The notes: a model not told the origin generated them from the sequence alone. Positions 19,956-32,348 are shown, numbered from the stretch's first letter. The stretch: DNA of 53,967 nt from Pelagophyceae sp. CCMP2097 (GCA_026770575.1 MU657175.1:158895-212861), one strand, 5' to 3'. A program made the numbers and translations.

Positions 19956-20365
19956 CGTCGAGCCTCGGCGGTGCAAGCCGGCCGCGGGCCTGCCAGCCGC
20001 ACCCAAGAGCCCTCGTCGCCAGAGCCCCGTACCCCAACCTGATTATTAACCACTCGGCATCTTCCTCGACGGCGGATTGTCGCTGTGGTCTTCGAGCAGG
20101 GGCGCCCTCCAACGGCGGCGTTCGTGGCCGAGGAAGTGTTCGCCGAGCGCCTTGTTGAGCGGATGGCGGCTTTTGCAGAGGTGCGCCTCTCTCGAGAACG
20201 GGGCCTGCCACTTCCCGTGTGTGTACGCTCTTCGGCGTCTCCGAGGCGGAGGGCGCTCGTCAGGGCGATGAGGGGGGCTTGCCTGCGCACTCTGGCCATC
20301 GGGATACAAACACCCTGCGCTCGGCAAGCCCCGCGGCGTGGCGCGCCCCTCGGCTTTTGTGTGGT
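19956..20365. other. Convergent intergenic region
   Basis: Lies between the 3' ends of the WD40 gene (plus) and the PIG-M gene (minus). Overlapping frames on both strands near 20050-20360 have no recognisable domain. It presumably contains both 3' UTRs; no clear polyadenylation signal was found. Confidence 0.4.
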
Positions 20366-22405
20366 TTAGGAGCACCGCGCGCGCCGGCGGCTCGGGGCCG
20401 CCGTCGCCGCCGTCGTTTTGGGTCTGTGGCCGACGGCTTGGGATCTGGGGCCGATGGCTTGGACGACAGTCGTGAGGACATGCAAATTTGCCGCGTAGAA
20501 TACAAGCGTCGCGGCCCAGAGCGGCGCGAGGACGTTGATGCCGCGGAACTCGAGGAGCGATGCGAGGAAGAGCCACAATGCGAGGGCCGTGAGCCTGCGA
20601 GTTGGCGGTCCTCCGGGCAACGCGTTTCCCTCACGTGCGCCCCCCGGCCCACGCGCGGCCCCGCGGCCCGGGCCTCACCAGCGCAGCGCCGCGCCGACGA
20701 GCCTTTGTTTCGTCTCGCGCGTCGCCTATCAATGGGTGATAACAAAAGGACATGTCGAAGAAATCTTTCCCGAGGCCGGCGTCTCGCGTCTTTGGCGTCT
20801 TTCACTTGGCAGGCCACCAGTGCGTGGCAGGCCACTAGTGTGCGCAGGCCAGCAGTGTGGCAGGCCAGCAGTGTTTGCGCAGACCACCAGTGAGGCAGGC
20901 CACCAGTGAGGCAGGCCACGAGCGCGCGCCGTTGCAAAACGTACCGTGGGCCACGCAGGCGCAACCACGACGAGCGCAAAGGGCGCCCACCAGACAAAGT
21001 ACTGTGCCGTGCACACCTTGTTCCCCGCGACGAAGAGGAGCGTCTGCGCAAACACTGCGAGCGGAAGGTCCAAAGGCGCTACGAAGATTGTCGCCGCAAC
21101 GAGCGTAAACGCCGTGAGGAAGAGCGGCACGAGTGCCAGACCGAGGTTGCCGGAAACGCCGCCATATACGCCGTCGAGGCCGCCCGCGAGGTACATTGGG
21201 AACCTAACTTGTTGGTGAAGGACCCTTTATGCCCTTGTAATGGCGCACCAATACGCTGAAAAATTATGTCGATGATCTCGTCGCGTGACGTGGTACACCA
21301 CCGCATGCTCGACGTACTCGCCGCCGTAGATCCAACAGCACGCGGCCGTGCAAACGACGAACGAGATAGCGGAGCCGGAGAGACCTATTTGCGGATAGTC
21401 AAGGGACTCTTAAAGTCCGAAAACGCACACGCCGCGGCCTTTCGCCACGCTCGGCGGTGCACGAAGAAGACGAGTACGGCCTGCGGGCGGCTTCGTTTCA
21501 GCGGTGGGGCAAACGCACGAGGACGGGGCACTCACAAGTACGTGCATCGCCGGGTAGATCTTCACGTGGGCCCCCAGCCCTAACACCGCGCCACAGGCCA
21601 GCGAATCGCGCAAGGGCGAAGCGCCGTCGGCGGCGCGCAGCGCTAGGAGTAAAGCGCCGGCGACGAGGCCGGCGACGACCTATCAGCGGACGTCTCCGCC
21701 TGCGCCTCTCCGCCATTCAACGCACGGCGTCAAGGGAGCCTCGCGTGCAGATGTTGACTGCCAAAGGGTTGAGCATCCATCCGTAGAGGGCGTATTGGTG
21801 CGCTTTGGCAATTGCGAGGCCGCGGCGCCGCAGCAGCGAAAAGATGGCGACACCTGCCGCGGAGCGTCGCGCCGATGGCGACGCCTGCCGTCGCCTCAAC
21901 GCTTCCAACGCCTCACCGAGGGCGACGTCAAAGGCGCTGAAGAGGAGCCTTGCGATGAAGGTGGTGCCGAGGAGGACGTCTGGCAGGAGGAGATAGGCGA
22001 ATACCGGTGTGTATCTGTACGTCGTCCGGCCGTACGGCGAAGCGCCGCGGGCCACGAGCGCCTACGACGGTCGGGCGTGGAAGGGCCGCAAGGGGGAGGG
22101 TCGCCAAGAGAGGGCCTTGCGGGGAGAGGGCCGCGAGGAGAGGGCCGCCAAGAGAGGGCCTTGCGGGAGAGGGCCGCCAAGAGAGGGCCGCGGCGACGGC
22201 CCGTCGACGGCGGGGTCGCCCTCCCGGCCTTTCGTTGGGCGCCGGCGCTTACGGCTGCGTCGTGGAGCACGAGGTAGTCGACGTCGGTGTAATCTATAGA
22301 CTTCCCAAGACCATCAACGAACATGCCCACACCCACAAAAAAACACCGCACACCCAACCCAATCCAAACGAGGCGCCACAGCCCGCGCTGCGGCGGCGGC
22401 ACCAT
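20366..22405 (-). CDS. PIGM: GPI mannosyltransferase I (PIG-M homologue), seven exons
   Basis: Predicted join of complement exons 22405..22253, 22061..21726, 21679..21536, 21480..21429, 21384..21249, 21203..20945, 20629..20366; 447 residues. PIG-M adds the first mannose to GlcN-PI in GPI-anchor synthesis, in the ER membrane with PIG-X. Family landmarks appear in order: the lumenal DXD motif in YTDVDYLVLHDAA (residues 39-51), SPYGRTTYRYTP, NPLAVNICTRGSLDA, LGLGAHVKIYP, EHAVVYHVTRRDHRHNFSAY, NKVCTAQYFVWW and LLEFRGIN. Multiple TM helices match the family, as does the length. All GT-AG junctions keep phase and restore family spacing. Introns are 191, 46, 55, 44, 45 and 315 nt. The last junction (20945/20629) is the least certain. 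Tandem repeats fill the first and last introns. Confidence 0.92.
20805..20935. repeat. Minisatellite inside PIG-M last intron
   Basis: About seven degenerate 16-19-nt units of the type GCAGGCCACCAGTG occupy roughly the third of the intron nearest the donor. Units vary in the spacer (GAG, TGCG, TTTGCG). It lies wholly between exons at 20945 and 20629. Confidence 0.8.
22080..22200. repeat. Minisatellite inside PIG-M first intron
   Basis: Repeats of GAGAGGGCC with GCCAAGA or TTGCGGG spacers occupy over half of the 191-nt intron (22062-22252). Unit lengths alternate around 15 and 27 nt. Confidence 0.75.
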
Positions 22406-23203
22406 GCCGCTCTCGAGAGCCACGCGGGCGCGCGGGCGGCAACGTCCACGCCTAGCCAGTTTCCAGCGCTCGCCGAAGCCCTCAGTTTGGAGAAGGCCCT
22501 TCGCAGTGTTCGTGGGTATATAAAGAGTCACGACATGCTCCTATATCCCACAGCACTGGGACGCGATATCCCTTTTGCTCTTCCTATCAACACGATAGGA
22601 GATATCTCCGGTGTTCCCCTTCGTCTTTCCCAAGGTTGAGCGTCGGGCCGTCGCGCATCGGAGCGTTGGAGTGCATAATAGAATAAGAAGGAGCGCCTCG
22701 CGCGCCTCTACTGGGCCTGCGGATCGGGCTGCCAAGGAGCTGCGATTCGTCGTTCGCTCCAGACCCCATCGGGCTCTGCTTTCCCAAGCAAGTTAAAGAA
22801 GCCCCAACCCTCGACATAGAATATACTTCCCCCCCGGATAAAAGCCCCACCCAGGATGGATCATGAGCAAGCAACCCTGCTTTCCCAAGCAAGTTAAATA
22901 GCACGCTCAGGCTCTTTCAGGCCTCGGCGAGTGCCATGGCGGCAGCAGCGCCTGGGACTGCGACCTGAGGCGGCCCAGCGGCGTGGCGGATTCGCGCGGG
23001 TCGGGCGACCGCAGGCGGCCCAGCGGGCGGTCGGCGTCTCGCGGGTCTGGCGCGTTGTTCAACCAAATTTTCGACCCCCGAGAAAACCTGCGCAGCACCG
23101 CCGGCGGCTCGAGGCCCGCGCCGCCGTCGGCGCGGACGGCGAGGCCGGCGACGGAGACGGGCCGGCCTTTTCCTTTTGTTGTGCGGTGCAGCAGCGCCGC
23201 GAC
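22406..23203. other. Intergenic between PIG-M and the EF-hand gene
   Basis: No gene seen. The word CTGCTTTCCCAAGCAAGTTAAA occurs twice (22777-22798 and 22878-22899). Between them, 22843-22873 is a copy of the dispersed CCCACCCAGG...GAGCAAGCAA motif also found at 14769, 44101 and 46956. A TATATAAAG word at 22515-22523 lies upstream of the PIG-M start. Confidence 0.5.
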
Positions 23204-26200
23204 CTAACGAACCTCTTCGACGACGGGTCTACCAATGGCTCTTTGACGCACCTTTGCGCCGCCGACGTCTGCGCCGCCGCGCGCGAGCATTTCGCACTGC
23301 TCCTCTAAGACTCGCGAAAACCTAGAGGGCAAGGAATGACCTTGCCGGAACGACAGTGGGCAAAGCAACGCCCCGCACCAGGGCACGCTCCCAAACGTCC
23401 ACGTCGCCGCCGCCGCGCGCGCCGCGTCGTTTATCGGCACGGACGCGTCTAACGCTTGTTTTCTGATTTTCACCACCGCATCGGCGTCCAAACTCCTTCG
23501 CCGGCGCAGCCCCGGCGCTTCGGGCGCGTCGCCGGCGGATTTGTACTTGGCTCGCGCGTTTGCGGACGTTGCCGAACGGATGCCGCCGACGAAATTTTGA
23601 GCCGCGTCCGTTGGCGGGTACCGCATGCGGACCTACGTTTGCGCTGTCTCCGGAGCCCCAACTGTCCCCGGATACCCAGTCCCCGGGCGTCCTCGCCCAC
23701 TCGTTGGTCGCCCACATACACGTTTCGTCCGTCGAGGGAGGGACGCGGCCCCTCACCGTCGCCGTCCTTGGCCGCTCATAAACGCCTGGCGACTTGGGTT
23801 CCCGGTCGTCGACGGTGATGGACGTGGCGCCCGCGGCGACGGCGAGTGATAAAGTCGGCGGGAAGAGGCCTCGGAGCAATCCTCGAGGCGCCGTCTTGGA
23901 ATACTCGAAGTGCGGTTCTCTCGGCGCTTCCCGCGGGCGGCCCCGCGAAGGCCGTTCCCGCCGCTCTCGCGAGCGGCTGCGCGGCTGCGCGGGCGCGTCC
24001 CAGACGCGGTGGTCGATTCGATGGTCTATGAAGATTTCATCTAAGACGTCATCGAAAACTTCCTCTAAAGCCTCATCGTCCGACGCCCTGAATTCGTCCG
24101 ACAGCGAGTCCTCGTCCGACCCCTCCGGCGAGAACGACAACGCACTCACGACAAAGGCCTCCACCGGCTGACCCGAGTCCTCGGCGGCCGCTTGGCGTAA
24201 GAGTTGCGAAATTTCATTGGATGGCCGACTGTCAAACGGCCTTTGTGGGCCTTCTTCATCCGAGTCGTCGAAGAACGGACCCGGTTCCCGCTCCGACGCG
24301 CCCGCGTCGGAGCCGCGCGCGACGTCGAGGCTCCCGCGGCTCGACCGACTGTCCCGACTAGCCCGGCTTAAACGGTCTCGGTCTTGGTCCCGGCTGTTCC
24401 GGCTGCCGCGGTCGCGGCTCGAGCGGTCGCGGCTCCGGCGCCGAGGTGGGCGCACCAGCCGCGGCTCCGCGGCGATCGTCGGCGCAGTTTCAACCGCATC
24501 GCCGGCCCCGAGCACCACGTCGCTGGCGCCGATCAAAATGACCGTTGCGTCTGCGCTTTTGCGCGGGGCGCCGGACGAGGGCCTTTTCTGCCGATCGGCC
24601 GAAGGCCGCTTCTTCCGCGAAACGCCGTCGGCAGACGGCCGCTTTTTCAGTGGAAGCTCCACCTGCAGCAACTTGTCATCGGGCAACTTCTCGTCGGCCG
24701 ATTCGGCCGCCGGTTTCGAGGGCGCCGCCGGCGCGGTCTCGTCGGGACGCTTCCGAGGCGCGGACTTTGGCTTCGGCGTGGCTTTTTGCTGCGGCAAAGT
24801 CGCTTTTTGCTGCGGCAAAGCCTCGGTCTGCTTTATAAATTTTGAGTCGCTCTGTTGAAAACTTGACTCTCTTGACTGCCGCAGCCGAGCGCGCCTTTCC
24901 GCTATCGTCGCGCCGGCGGCGGCGGCGGGGGGCGGGAGAGCGGGGGGCGGAAAAACGGGGGAAAAGATTTCCACGGCGCTGTCCATAAACGCCGCAAAGG
25001 CGCCAGCCTTCAGAGGCGCAGAGTCGACGGCCTCGCCGAGCTTTTGCTGCGACGGCCTGCGGATGACTTTAGCGTACGTCACGGGGCCGCCGCTGCCGCC
25101 GCTGCTCGATGGGCGCGAGTGCGCGGTGCCGTCGTCCACGATGCCATCAAAGGCGCCCATTAAGGCGTCCACAGTGGTGCCGTCCACAGCGGCGGCCACG
25201 GCCCGGTCCGCGGCGACATCTTTGGAGGTGGCGCGGGGGCCCTTGGAGACGGCGGGGGCTTGGTCTTCGGCGGCGATCGCCGGCGGAGCGGCAGCGGTTT
25301 GCTCCGCCGCGGCGGTCGCCGCCGATAGGTCGTCGTGCCGAGCCGCGGCGGTCTTCAATAAAGGGTCGTCGTGCCGCACGACCGCCGCGCATTCGAGTTG
25401 CGCCGCCGTCGATGGTAGGTCCGGCGTAGCAGAGGGCACCGTATCCGCATACGACGGCTCCGGCGCATACGACGGCTCCGGCGCCGCCGCGGGCGCCTCT
25501 GCGTTTAAATGCGCCGCTTTCTCCGGCGTCAATTCCCGGCTGCTCCGCCTCTTGTCCTCACTCTTCCGAGCATTCCGAGACCCGCGCTTCTTCCGCGCAG
25601 GGGCTTCATCGTTTGAAGGCTTGGTCTCAAGCGGGGCCTTTGTTTCTGAAGGCTCTGTCGCAAACTTCTTGGCCGCCTTCCTTGGTAGAGTATTCGTGCT
25701 CCTTTTCAACGGAGGGACCTTTTCGTGCCACAAATCGTCGCTCTGCCACTTCCAGCCTCTTTTGCCGTCGACATTATCCGTGGTTCGGTCTAGAAGTTGG
25801 TCTAAAAAGTCATTAAATGCATTCCCGCTGATCGAAGTGCCGTCTCGCCAAGAGTCTGCTGCTTGAAGAAAAGCCCAGAAAAATAACCGTTTGTCCAAAG
25901 CCGGCTGGTCCTGGCAGTCAAACTCCCACTCCCGTAGTGCAGTTTTTCGGCCTTCAATTACGTCGACTTCGTCTAGTACAGCTCTTTGCAGATTTAAAGA
26001 TAGTGTGATATATTCTTCCACTTCCACACTCCCGGAGGCGTCGGAATCTACCAGATGCCACAGCTCATCCAACTGTGCGATCACTTCGGAATCCCATCGT
26101 AACCTTTCCCTCTGCAGTAAACGCACATCTCCAAACTCATCAGCTGGATTCCGACGACGGTTCTCCAGCCAATTTCCAGAAGAGTCGAAAAGCCACGCCG

Positions 26201-29200
26201 CGAACTCTTCCAATGAGACGCCGCCGGAAGAATCGGCGTCTAGGATTTCGACCAAGGTGTCGATTTCCACCGACTTGACGTTGACGCCCAGCGTGGTGAT
26301 CATCGACCGAAGCTCGGACGGGTCCAGAACGCCTAGAAAGCGGAGGTTCTGCAACGCTTTGCCATCGGGCTTTGCCATCGGGCTCCGCCATCGGGCTTCG
26401 GGCTTCACCATCGGGTTCCGCCATCAGGCTCCGCCAGGGGGTCACCGGAGACGAGAGCTGAAGCACTGTCGCCGTCCGGACCTGACGGCGCCCTCGTCGA
26501 GGCGACACAGTCGCTCGTGAGTTGATCCCGATCGTCGACGAGGCTCCTTTTGCTATGATTACGGGGCCTCGTAGAGGGGAGACCAAGACCGTCTCGTGGA
26601 CAGTTTAGCGGAGCGGGCACCCGATGCGCTCTTCGGCGGACCTCTTCGACGTCGTCTCGAGTGGTCGACTTTGGTCTGGGGTTCAACACCCCTGCTCTGG
26701 CAAAGTCCCAGGAGCAGGGACGGTCACCATTCGGATCGGGTTGGGTTGCTCAATCTGTGCCGCACCCTCGGGTCGCGGGTTTGTCGAGCGACCAAAGCCG
26801 TCTTCGAAGGTTCGGGTTCGGACCACGGCCAAACCCACTCAAAGACGGCTCGGCCAAAACGCGCAAACCCGGAAAACCCGACCCGCAGGCTGCGGGCAAA
26901 CCCGAGCCCGCCGCTGCTCCTCGAGAAAGCCCCTGGAGACGGTCCCTGGAGACGGCCACTCGAAACGGCGCCTTGAAACGGCGCTTCGGGAAGGCCCCTT
27001 TCGACGGCCCTGGTCGACGGCAATTCGAAACGGCGCCTTAAGACGGCCCCTGGAGACGGTGCCTCGAAACGGTCACTCGAAACGGCCCCTTTCGATGGCC
27101 ATTCGAAACGGCGCCTTGAGACGGCTCCTCGGGATGACACTTCGAAATGGCGCCTCGAGACGGCTTCTCTCTCCGGCCCCTCGAGACGGCTTCTCGAGAC
27201 GGCCTCTTGAGACGACCCCTCGAGATGGCCATTCGAAACGGCGCCTTAAGCCAGCCTCTCGAGAGGCTCGGAAGGTCTCTCAGATGGTTGCTTGGGCGGT
27301 CCCTTGGACAGTTCCTTTGGACAGTTACTTTGACGGTCCCTCGACGGGCTCTCTGTGACAGTCGCTTTGATTGGCGGCCCTTCGACGGTCCCTTGGACGG
27401 TCACTCGGCTGCCGGCCTCTCGACTGCAGCCCCTCTGCGACATCCCCTGGACGGGCCCTCGGGCGGTCGCTCGGACGGTCCCTCGGAGTCGCCGCGGCGG
27501 TCCGGTCTCTTGCAAGGAACCCTGCGTGGGGGCTTGAGAGGGGCCTTGAAAAAGGCCTCGCAAGTAGCTTGCTGAGGCCTTGCAAGTGGCCGCGAAAGAG
27601 GCCTTACAGGGGCCCGTCCAAGGGCCCTTCAAAGAGACCTTGCAAGCGACCGCGCAGAGGCCGTGCAAGTGGCCACAAAAGAGGCATTGCAGGGCCCGTC
27701 CGGAGGGCTCTTCAAGGGCCCTTGAAAGAGGCCGCCCAAGAGGCCTTGTAAGTGACCGCGCATTCGGCCGTGCAAGTGGCCGCCAAAGAGGTCTTGCAGG
27801 GGCCCGACTGTCAAACACCCGGTGTTGGCGCCGTACAGCCAGGAACAAGGGCGGTGTATTCGAAGCGAGTCGGGTTTTCAATCACAGGCTGTGCCGATCC
27901 CTCGGGTCGCGGGTTTGTCGAGCGACCAAACCCGTCTTCGCGGGTCGGGTTCGGGTTTGTGCCACGGCCAGACGCACTCAAAGACGGATCGGCCAAAACG
28001 CTCTAACCCGGCAAGCCCGACCCGCGGGTTGAAGGGCAAACCCGAACACGCCCCTGCAAGGTGCCTCTTGAAAGGTCCTCTTGACGAGGTCCCTCTGGCG
28101 AGGTCCCTCTGGCGAGGTCCTCGTGACAAAGGTCCCAGTGAAAGGTCCCTCTGGCAAGATTCCCGTGACAAGGTCCCTGCGACAAGATCCCTGCGACAAG
28201 ATCCCTGCGACGAGAAACCCCGTCACAAGGTCCCTTCGACAAGGTCCCAGTGACAAGGTCCCTGTGAGAAGCCAGTGTCAAGGTCCCAGTGAATCCGGGA
28301 CGACCGCCCGTGCCACCGAAACCTTTGGAAAGCTGTCTGGCGACGTCGCCGTGACGAGGGCCCTGAGTCCCCGAGACGAGGGACCCTAACGCAAAGGTCC
28401 CTCTGGCAAGAGTCCCCGTGAAAAGTGCTCGTGACGAGGTCCCTGTGACAGAGTCTCTGTGACAAGTTCCCGTAAAGGTCCTTTCTGACAAGAGTCCTAT
28501 GAAAAGGTCCCAGTGACGAGGCCCATCTGACAAAGGTCCTCAGTCAAGAGCTCTCGAGGTCCCCTCGACGAGGTCCCGGTGACAAAGGGCCCGGTGATAA
28601 AGGGCCCGGTGATAAAGGGCCCGGTGACAAAGGGCCTTTTGACCTGTTCCCTGTGACAGGGTCGCCGTGACAAGGACTCTACGACAAGGCCTGTGTGACA
28701 TTGTCCAATGACAAGGTCCCCGCGACACGTTTCTCGCAAAGAGGTCCTTGTAACGAGGTCCCTTTAACGAGATCCTGTGACGAGAGCCCCTTACAACGAC
28801 CCTTGGAAGGGCTTTGAAGAGGTCCCTATTCGACGAGGTCCCTCTGACTCGGTCCTTGTGGTAAGAGTTCCAGAGCCGAGTTCCCCCTGACGAGTGCCGT
28901 GACGGGGTCCCGATTAGAAGATCCCTGCGACGACGTCCCCACGGCAGGCGACAAGGTCTTTGCGACAAGGTCCCTGCGACAAGGTCCCTGTGACAAGGAC
29001 CCTGCGCCAAGGTGCCTGTGACGAGAAACCCCTAACAAGGTGCCTGTGACGAGAAACCCCTAGCAAGGTCCCTTCGACAAGGTCCCTTCGACAGGGTCCC
29101 TGTGACAAGGACCTCGTGACAAGGTCCCTGTGAGAAGAATCGTGTGAGAAGGTCCCCGTGAAAGGTCCCCGTGGCAAGGTCCCTGAGACAAGAACCCTGT

Positions 29201-32200
29201 GACGGCCCCTCTGCGGGCGCGGAGACGGCCCGGAGAACGGGCTTAGAGACATACCCAGAGACCGTCCCAGAGGCGGCCCCGGAGACAAAGATTCCCTCGC
29301 CAGTCCCAGAGGCACCCCCTGGCCGAGGTCCCACGTCTCTAAGTCGAGGACCCTGTCACAACGTCCCTGTGACAAAGTCCCTGTGACATGGTCACTGTAA
29401 CAAACTGCACAAGGTCACTGTGACAAGAGCTCTGTGTCACGGTCCCTTTTCCCCTATGGAAGGTCCCCGTGCCAAGGTCTCGCGCCAAGCTCCTTGTGTA
29501 AAAGGGCCCAGTGACTAGGTCCCTATTTCAAAGTCCCTATTTCAAAGTCTCGTGACCCCGTCACAAGAACACCGTAACAAGGTCCCTTTGACAAGATCCC
29601 CGTGACAAATTGCCCATGAAAGATCCCAGTGCAAAGGTTCCAGTGCCAAGGTTCCAGTGACAAGGTCCCTGCGACAAGAACCCAGCGACAAGGTCCTTGC
29701 GACAAGAACCCAGTGGCAAGGTCTCTTTGACGACGTCGCTGGAACGACGTCGCTGCGCCAAGGTCCCCTTTGACAAGGTCCCTTCGACAGCTTTCCCATG
29801 AAAGGTCCCTGCGCCAAGGTCCCTGCCGCCAAGGTGCCTGTGACAAAGTGTCGTCTCAAGGATCGAAAAGGGACCCCCCAGAAGTGGCCGTGAAGAAGGG
29901 CCCTCCAAAAGGACCGCCCTCTGCTCTCGCCCGGTCCAGGTCGGCTACGTTCGAGAGGGGCCTTGTCTTATCTCGGGGGGCGTTTCCGAGGGCCCGTTTC
30001 CGAGGACCGCCCCGAGTCATTTCTTCGAGGAGCCGCCCCTTTGGCGTCGTCGAGAGGCATCGAAACAAGGCCTCAAGTCGAGATGGACCCTATACGCGGA
30101 TCCTCGAGCGCTCCTCGACCAGAGGGAGCGCTCAAAGGGACCCCCTTTGAGCCATGTTCCCAAAGCCGTCGGCGCCGGACATCAGGGCGCGCGATCCGTT
30201 GAATGGATCCTTTTATACGAGCCGGTTCGAGAGACGGTCAATTCATCCACCGTCGAGCGCGACCGAGTCGAGGAGCCCCCAATAAGGACCGTCCGGAGGG
30301 ACCGTCCAGAGGGACCGTCCCGAGGGTCGACAAGGGACCGCACCGCACCGCCGTGATCTGCCGTCGCAGTCCGCCTCGGCCACATTCGAGAGGAGCCGCC
30401 TCCAAGGGCCGTCAAAGGGGAACCAAAGGGGAACCAAAGGGGCGCCGTCGAGAGGGACCTCGATAAGGACCCTCGAGAGGATCCGTCAAGAAGGGGTCGC
30501 CGTCGGCCCCCGGGGGGTGCAAAGGTCAAGGGTTCGTCCGGCTCCGGACGGAGAAACCGTCCAGAGGGGCCGTTTCGGAGAGACCTGGACCCTCCCGGGG
30601 AACATTCACGAGGGACCCTCGAGAGAGCGACGCCCTGATCCCTTTGCCGCTGCCGAGGTCCGGGTCGGCCACATTCGAGAGGGGCCCTCGAGAAGGGACC
30701 TCGCAGTAGGACCGCCTCGAAGGGCCGTTTTGAGGGACCGTTTTGAGAGACCGTCTCGAGGGACTGTCAAGAGAGACTGCCTTTTGCCCCGGTCCCTCAG
30801 CCGTCGCCCGGTCCGCGATGGCCACCGTCCAGAGGGACCGTCTCGAGGGACCTCGCAGAGGGTCCGTCTCGAGGGACTTTGCAGAGAGGCCGTCTCGAGG
30901 CCTCTCGAGAGACCGTTTTGAGGGACCGTCTGGAGAGACCGTGTAGAGCAAGCGGTGGCGGCCTCTCCGTTGGGGGCCTGCCCCCTTTGACGCGCTTTGT
31001 TTCTGCCCCGTCTCGGCCTCGCACTCTCAAGTTTTCCGCACTGACCTGTCTGGGCCTTCTCTCGTCGACACTCGCCGGTCCCGTCCAAAACGCCAAAGGA
31101 GGTGCGTCGCAGTCTTTGGGGCCAGCAGCCAAGCGACCGCCCGAGGGCCCGTCCGAGGGGTCGCCGAAGGGACCGTCGAAAGAAGGACCGTCCGAGGGCA
31201 CGTTCAAAGGACCGTTCTCGCGACAGTTCTTTGGACAGTCCGCTGTCCAAACTTTTGACAGTCCGCTGTCCAAAGGACCGCCCAAGTGTTGTTCGAGCAC
31301 CCGTCCAAGCCACCTCACAAGAGCAGGACCGCCCGAGGGTCCAAGGGACCACCAAAGGGTCCGTCGAGCGACGGTCCGAGCGACCGTCCCAGGGTCCGTC
31401 CAGGGGACCGCCGTCGATGGACCGTCGCAGAGGGACCATCCAAAAGACTGCCGCGCGACCATCCAAGGGACCAGTCCAAGGGACCCTCAAAGGGACCGCC
31501 CCGCTCTCCTCTCAAGCACCCCGCTCGCCCCGCACCGACCCGCTCTCCAGGTTTCCACACCGTATTTGTGCTCTCCAGTTGTCCACACTCCGCGTGTAGT
31601 AATCCTATGGGAAACGTATAGGAAATGTATAGTAAAACGCACCTGTGCCATCGGCATCGACGAGATCGAACATCTCCACGACGCCGACGTCCCGCGCGCG
31701 AATCGTCGCCAGCAGCTGGCGCTTGATCAGGAAGAGGCGGTACTGCGGGTCGAAGTAACTTCGAAGTTCGTGGAACATGACCAGAGGCGGTCTCTCACTG
31801 CGAAGCTCCCCAATATCAAAGCTGCGCCTTCTCAAGGGAAGCGGCGCCAGTGCGACGGAGTAGCGCACGGCGCGCTGCGCTGCTTGTAAGTTGGCGGCGA
31901 TTAAGGCTTCGGCGGTCTCGTAGTCGACGGCGTTTTTCTTCACGAGCCCAAGGGCGGGACCTAGACCGCCGATACGCACGCGGGCGAGCCGGAGGCATCG
32001 TACGCCGGGCCTCGGACGCGCGGGCGAGCCGCAGGCAGCCTCGCCGGGTTTCGCCGCAGGGCCTCACGGGACCCGCGGGCCCCTCTTCGACAGCCTCTCT
32101 CTGACCCCACTCGCACCCTTCTCGAGGTCTAGCAGACGCGCAAGTTCTGTGAAACACTGGGGTGACGCACCCGTCAATAAGAGAAAGGCGTTCAGCCTCC

Positions 32201-32348
32201 CGTCCTCCCCGACGCCGGCCTGCCGCAGCGGGTCGCTGTAGATGGAGGAGCCACTCCGGGCCGAAGCGGCGCTTAGGCGAGAAGAAGCTTTGCGTAGGAG
32301 GCCACGACGCGCATCGAAGTTCATAGTGCTAATAGTAGGCCGCGACAT
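23204..32348 (-). CDS. EF-hand calcium-binding protein with a 5.3-kb satellite intron
   Basis: Predicted complement exons 32348..32117, 31960..31643, 26332..23676, 23632..23204; 1,211 residues. Three EF-hand loops: 179-190 (DADGTG joined to VLDPSE), 215-226 ([12 protein letters not shown]) and 279-290 ([12 protein letters not shown]), all with Asp at 1 and 3, Gly at 6 and Glu at 12. The first loop is split by the intron 26333-31642 (donor GTGCGT, acceptor TTTCTAG). Joining the exons restores a canonical loop, an [10 protein letters not shown] helix and proper spacing to loop 2, which strongly supports the model. After about residue 300 the protein is disordered: Lys/Ala/Pro-rich, an RS/RD-rich tract, then acidic stretches. 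The 43-nt intron (23633-23675) and 156-nt intron (31961-32116) are phase-consistent. Likely a soluble Ca sensor or scaffold; partners unknown. Reading through the intron 3' end gives a false Met start at 26411. Confidence 0.85.
26690..26920. repeat. Intron module copy 1
   Basis: Carries GGTCGCGGGTTTGTCGAGCG, CGGCCAAAACGC and several AACCCGACCCG words. The same block occurs at 27820-28060 in this orientation and inverted at 45480-45670, 47405-47550 and 48113-48310, all within predicted introns. No coding. Confidence 0.75.
26930..27290 (+). repeat. 13-nt satellite array, block in EF-hand intron
   Basis: Degenerate units of GAAACGGCGCCTT/GAGACGGCCCCTC type, mostly 13 nt, on the plus strand, with interspersed CGATGGCCATTC-like variants. 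Belongs to the array superfamily filling intron 26333-31642. Confidence 0.85.
27560..28060. repeat. Intron module copy 2, long form
   Basis: First part (27560-27815): repeating words such as GGCCTTGCAAGTGGCCGC and GGGGCCCGTCC. Second part: the AACCCGACCCG-rich block. The same two-part module is found inverted at 45480-45860 and 48113-48520, including the shared junction word CTGTCAAACACCCGGTG. A ~500-bp unit is thus present in introns of two different genes. Confidence 0.75.
28065..29860 (+). repeat. 14-nt satellite array (GACAAGGTCCCTGT type)
   Basis: Well over a hundred degenerate units built on GACAAGGTCCCTGT, mostly 14 nt, all on the plus strand except brief variant patches (for example 29200-29330, which are 12-13-nt GGAGACGGCCC-like). 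Open frames in all six directions arise because 14 is not a multiple of three and stop words are rare in the monomer. Confidence 0.95.
29865..31560 (-). repeat. Satellite array, opposite orientation (GACGGTCCCTC type)
   Basis: Units read GAGGGACCGTC on the plus strand, the complement of GACGGTCCCTC. Mostly 13-15 nt, more diverged than the neighbouring block, and with embedded CGGTCGGCCACATTCGAG-type unique stretches. It lies nearest the intron donor (31642). Together with 26930-29860 it forms a converging arrangement. Confidence 0.85.

Noticed and set aside
24217..25866. Plus-strand open frames of 150-267 codons
   Set aside because: Antisense shadows of the EF-hand gene's long Ala/Ser/Pro-rich exon.
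26333..26411. ATG at 26411 as the start of the EF-hand protein
   Set aside because: It lies in the 3' end of the satellite intron among GCCCGATGGC repeats. The upstream exons complete an EF-hand loop.
26661..31560. Long overlapping open frames on both strands, some over 200 codons
   Set aside because: They follow the 13-14-nt monomer, which is open in all frames; residues cycle with the repeat and no domain is present. The region is better explained as an intron.
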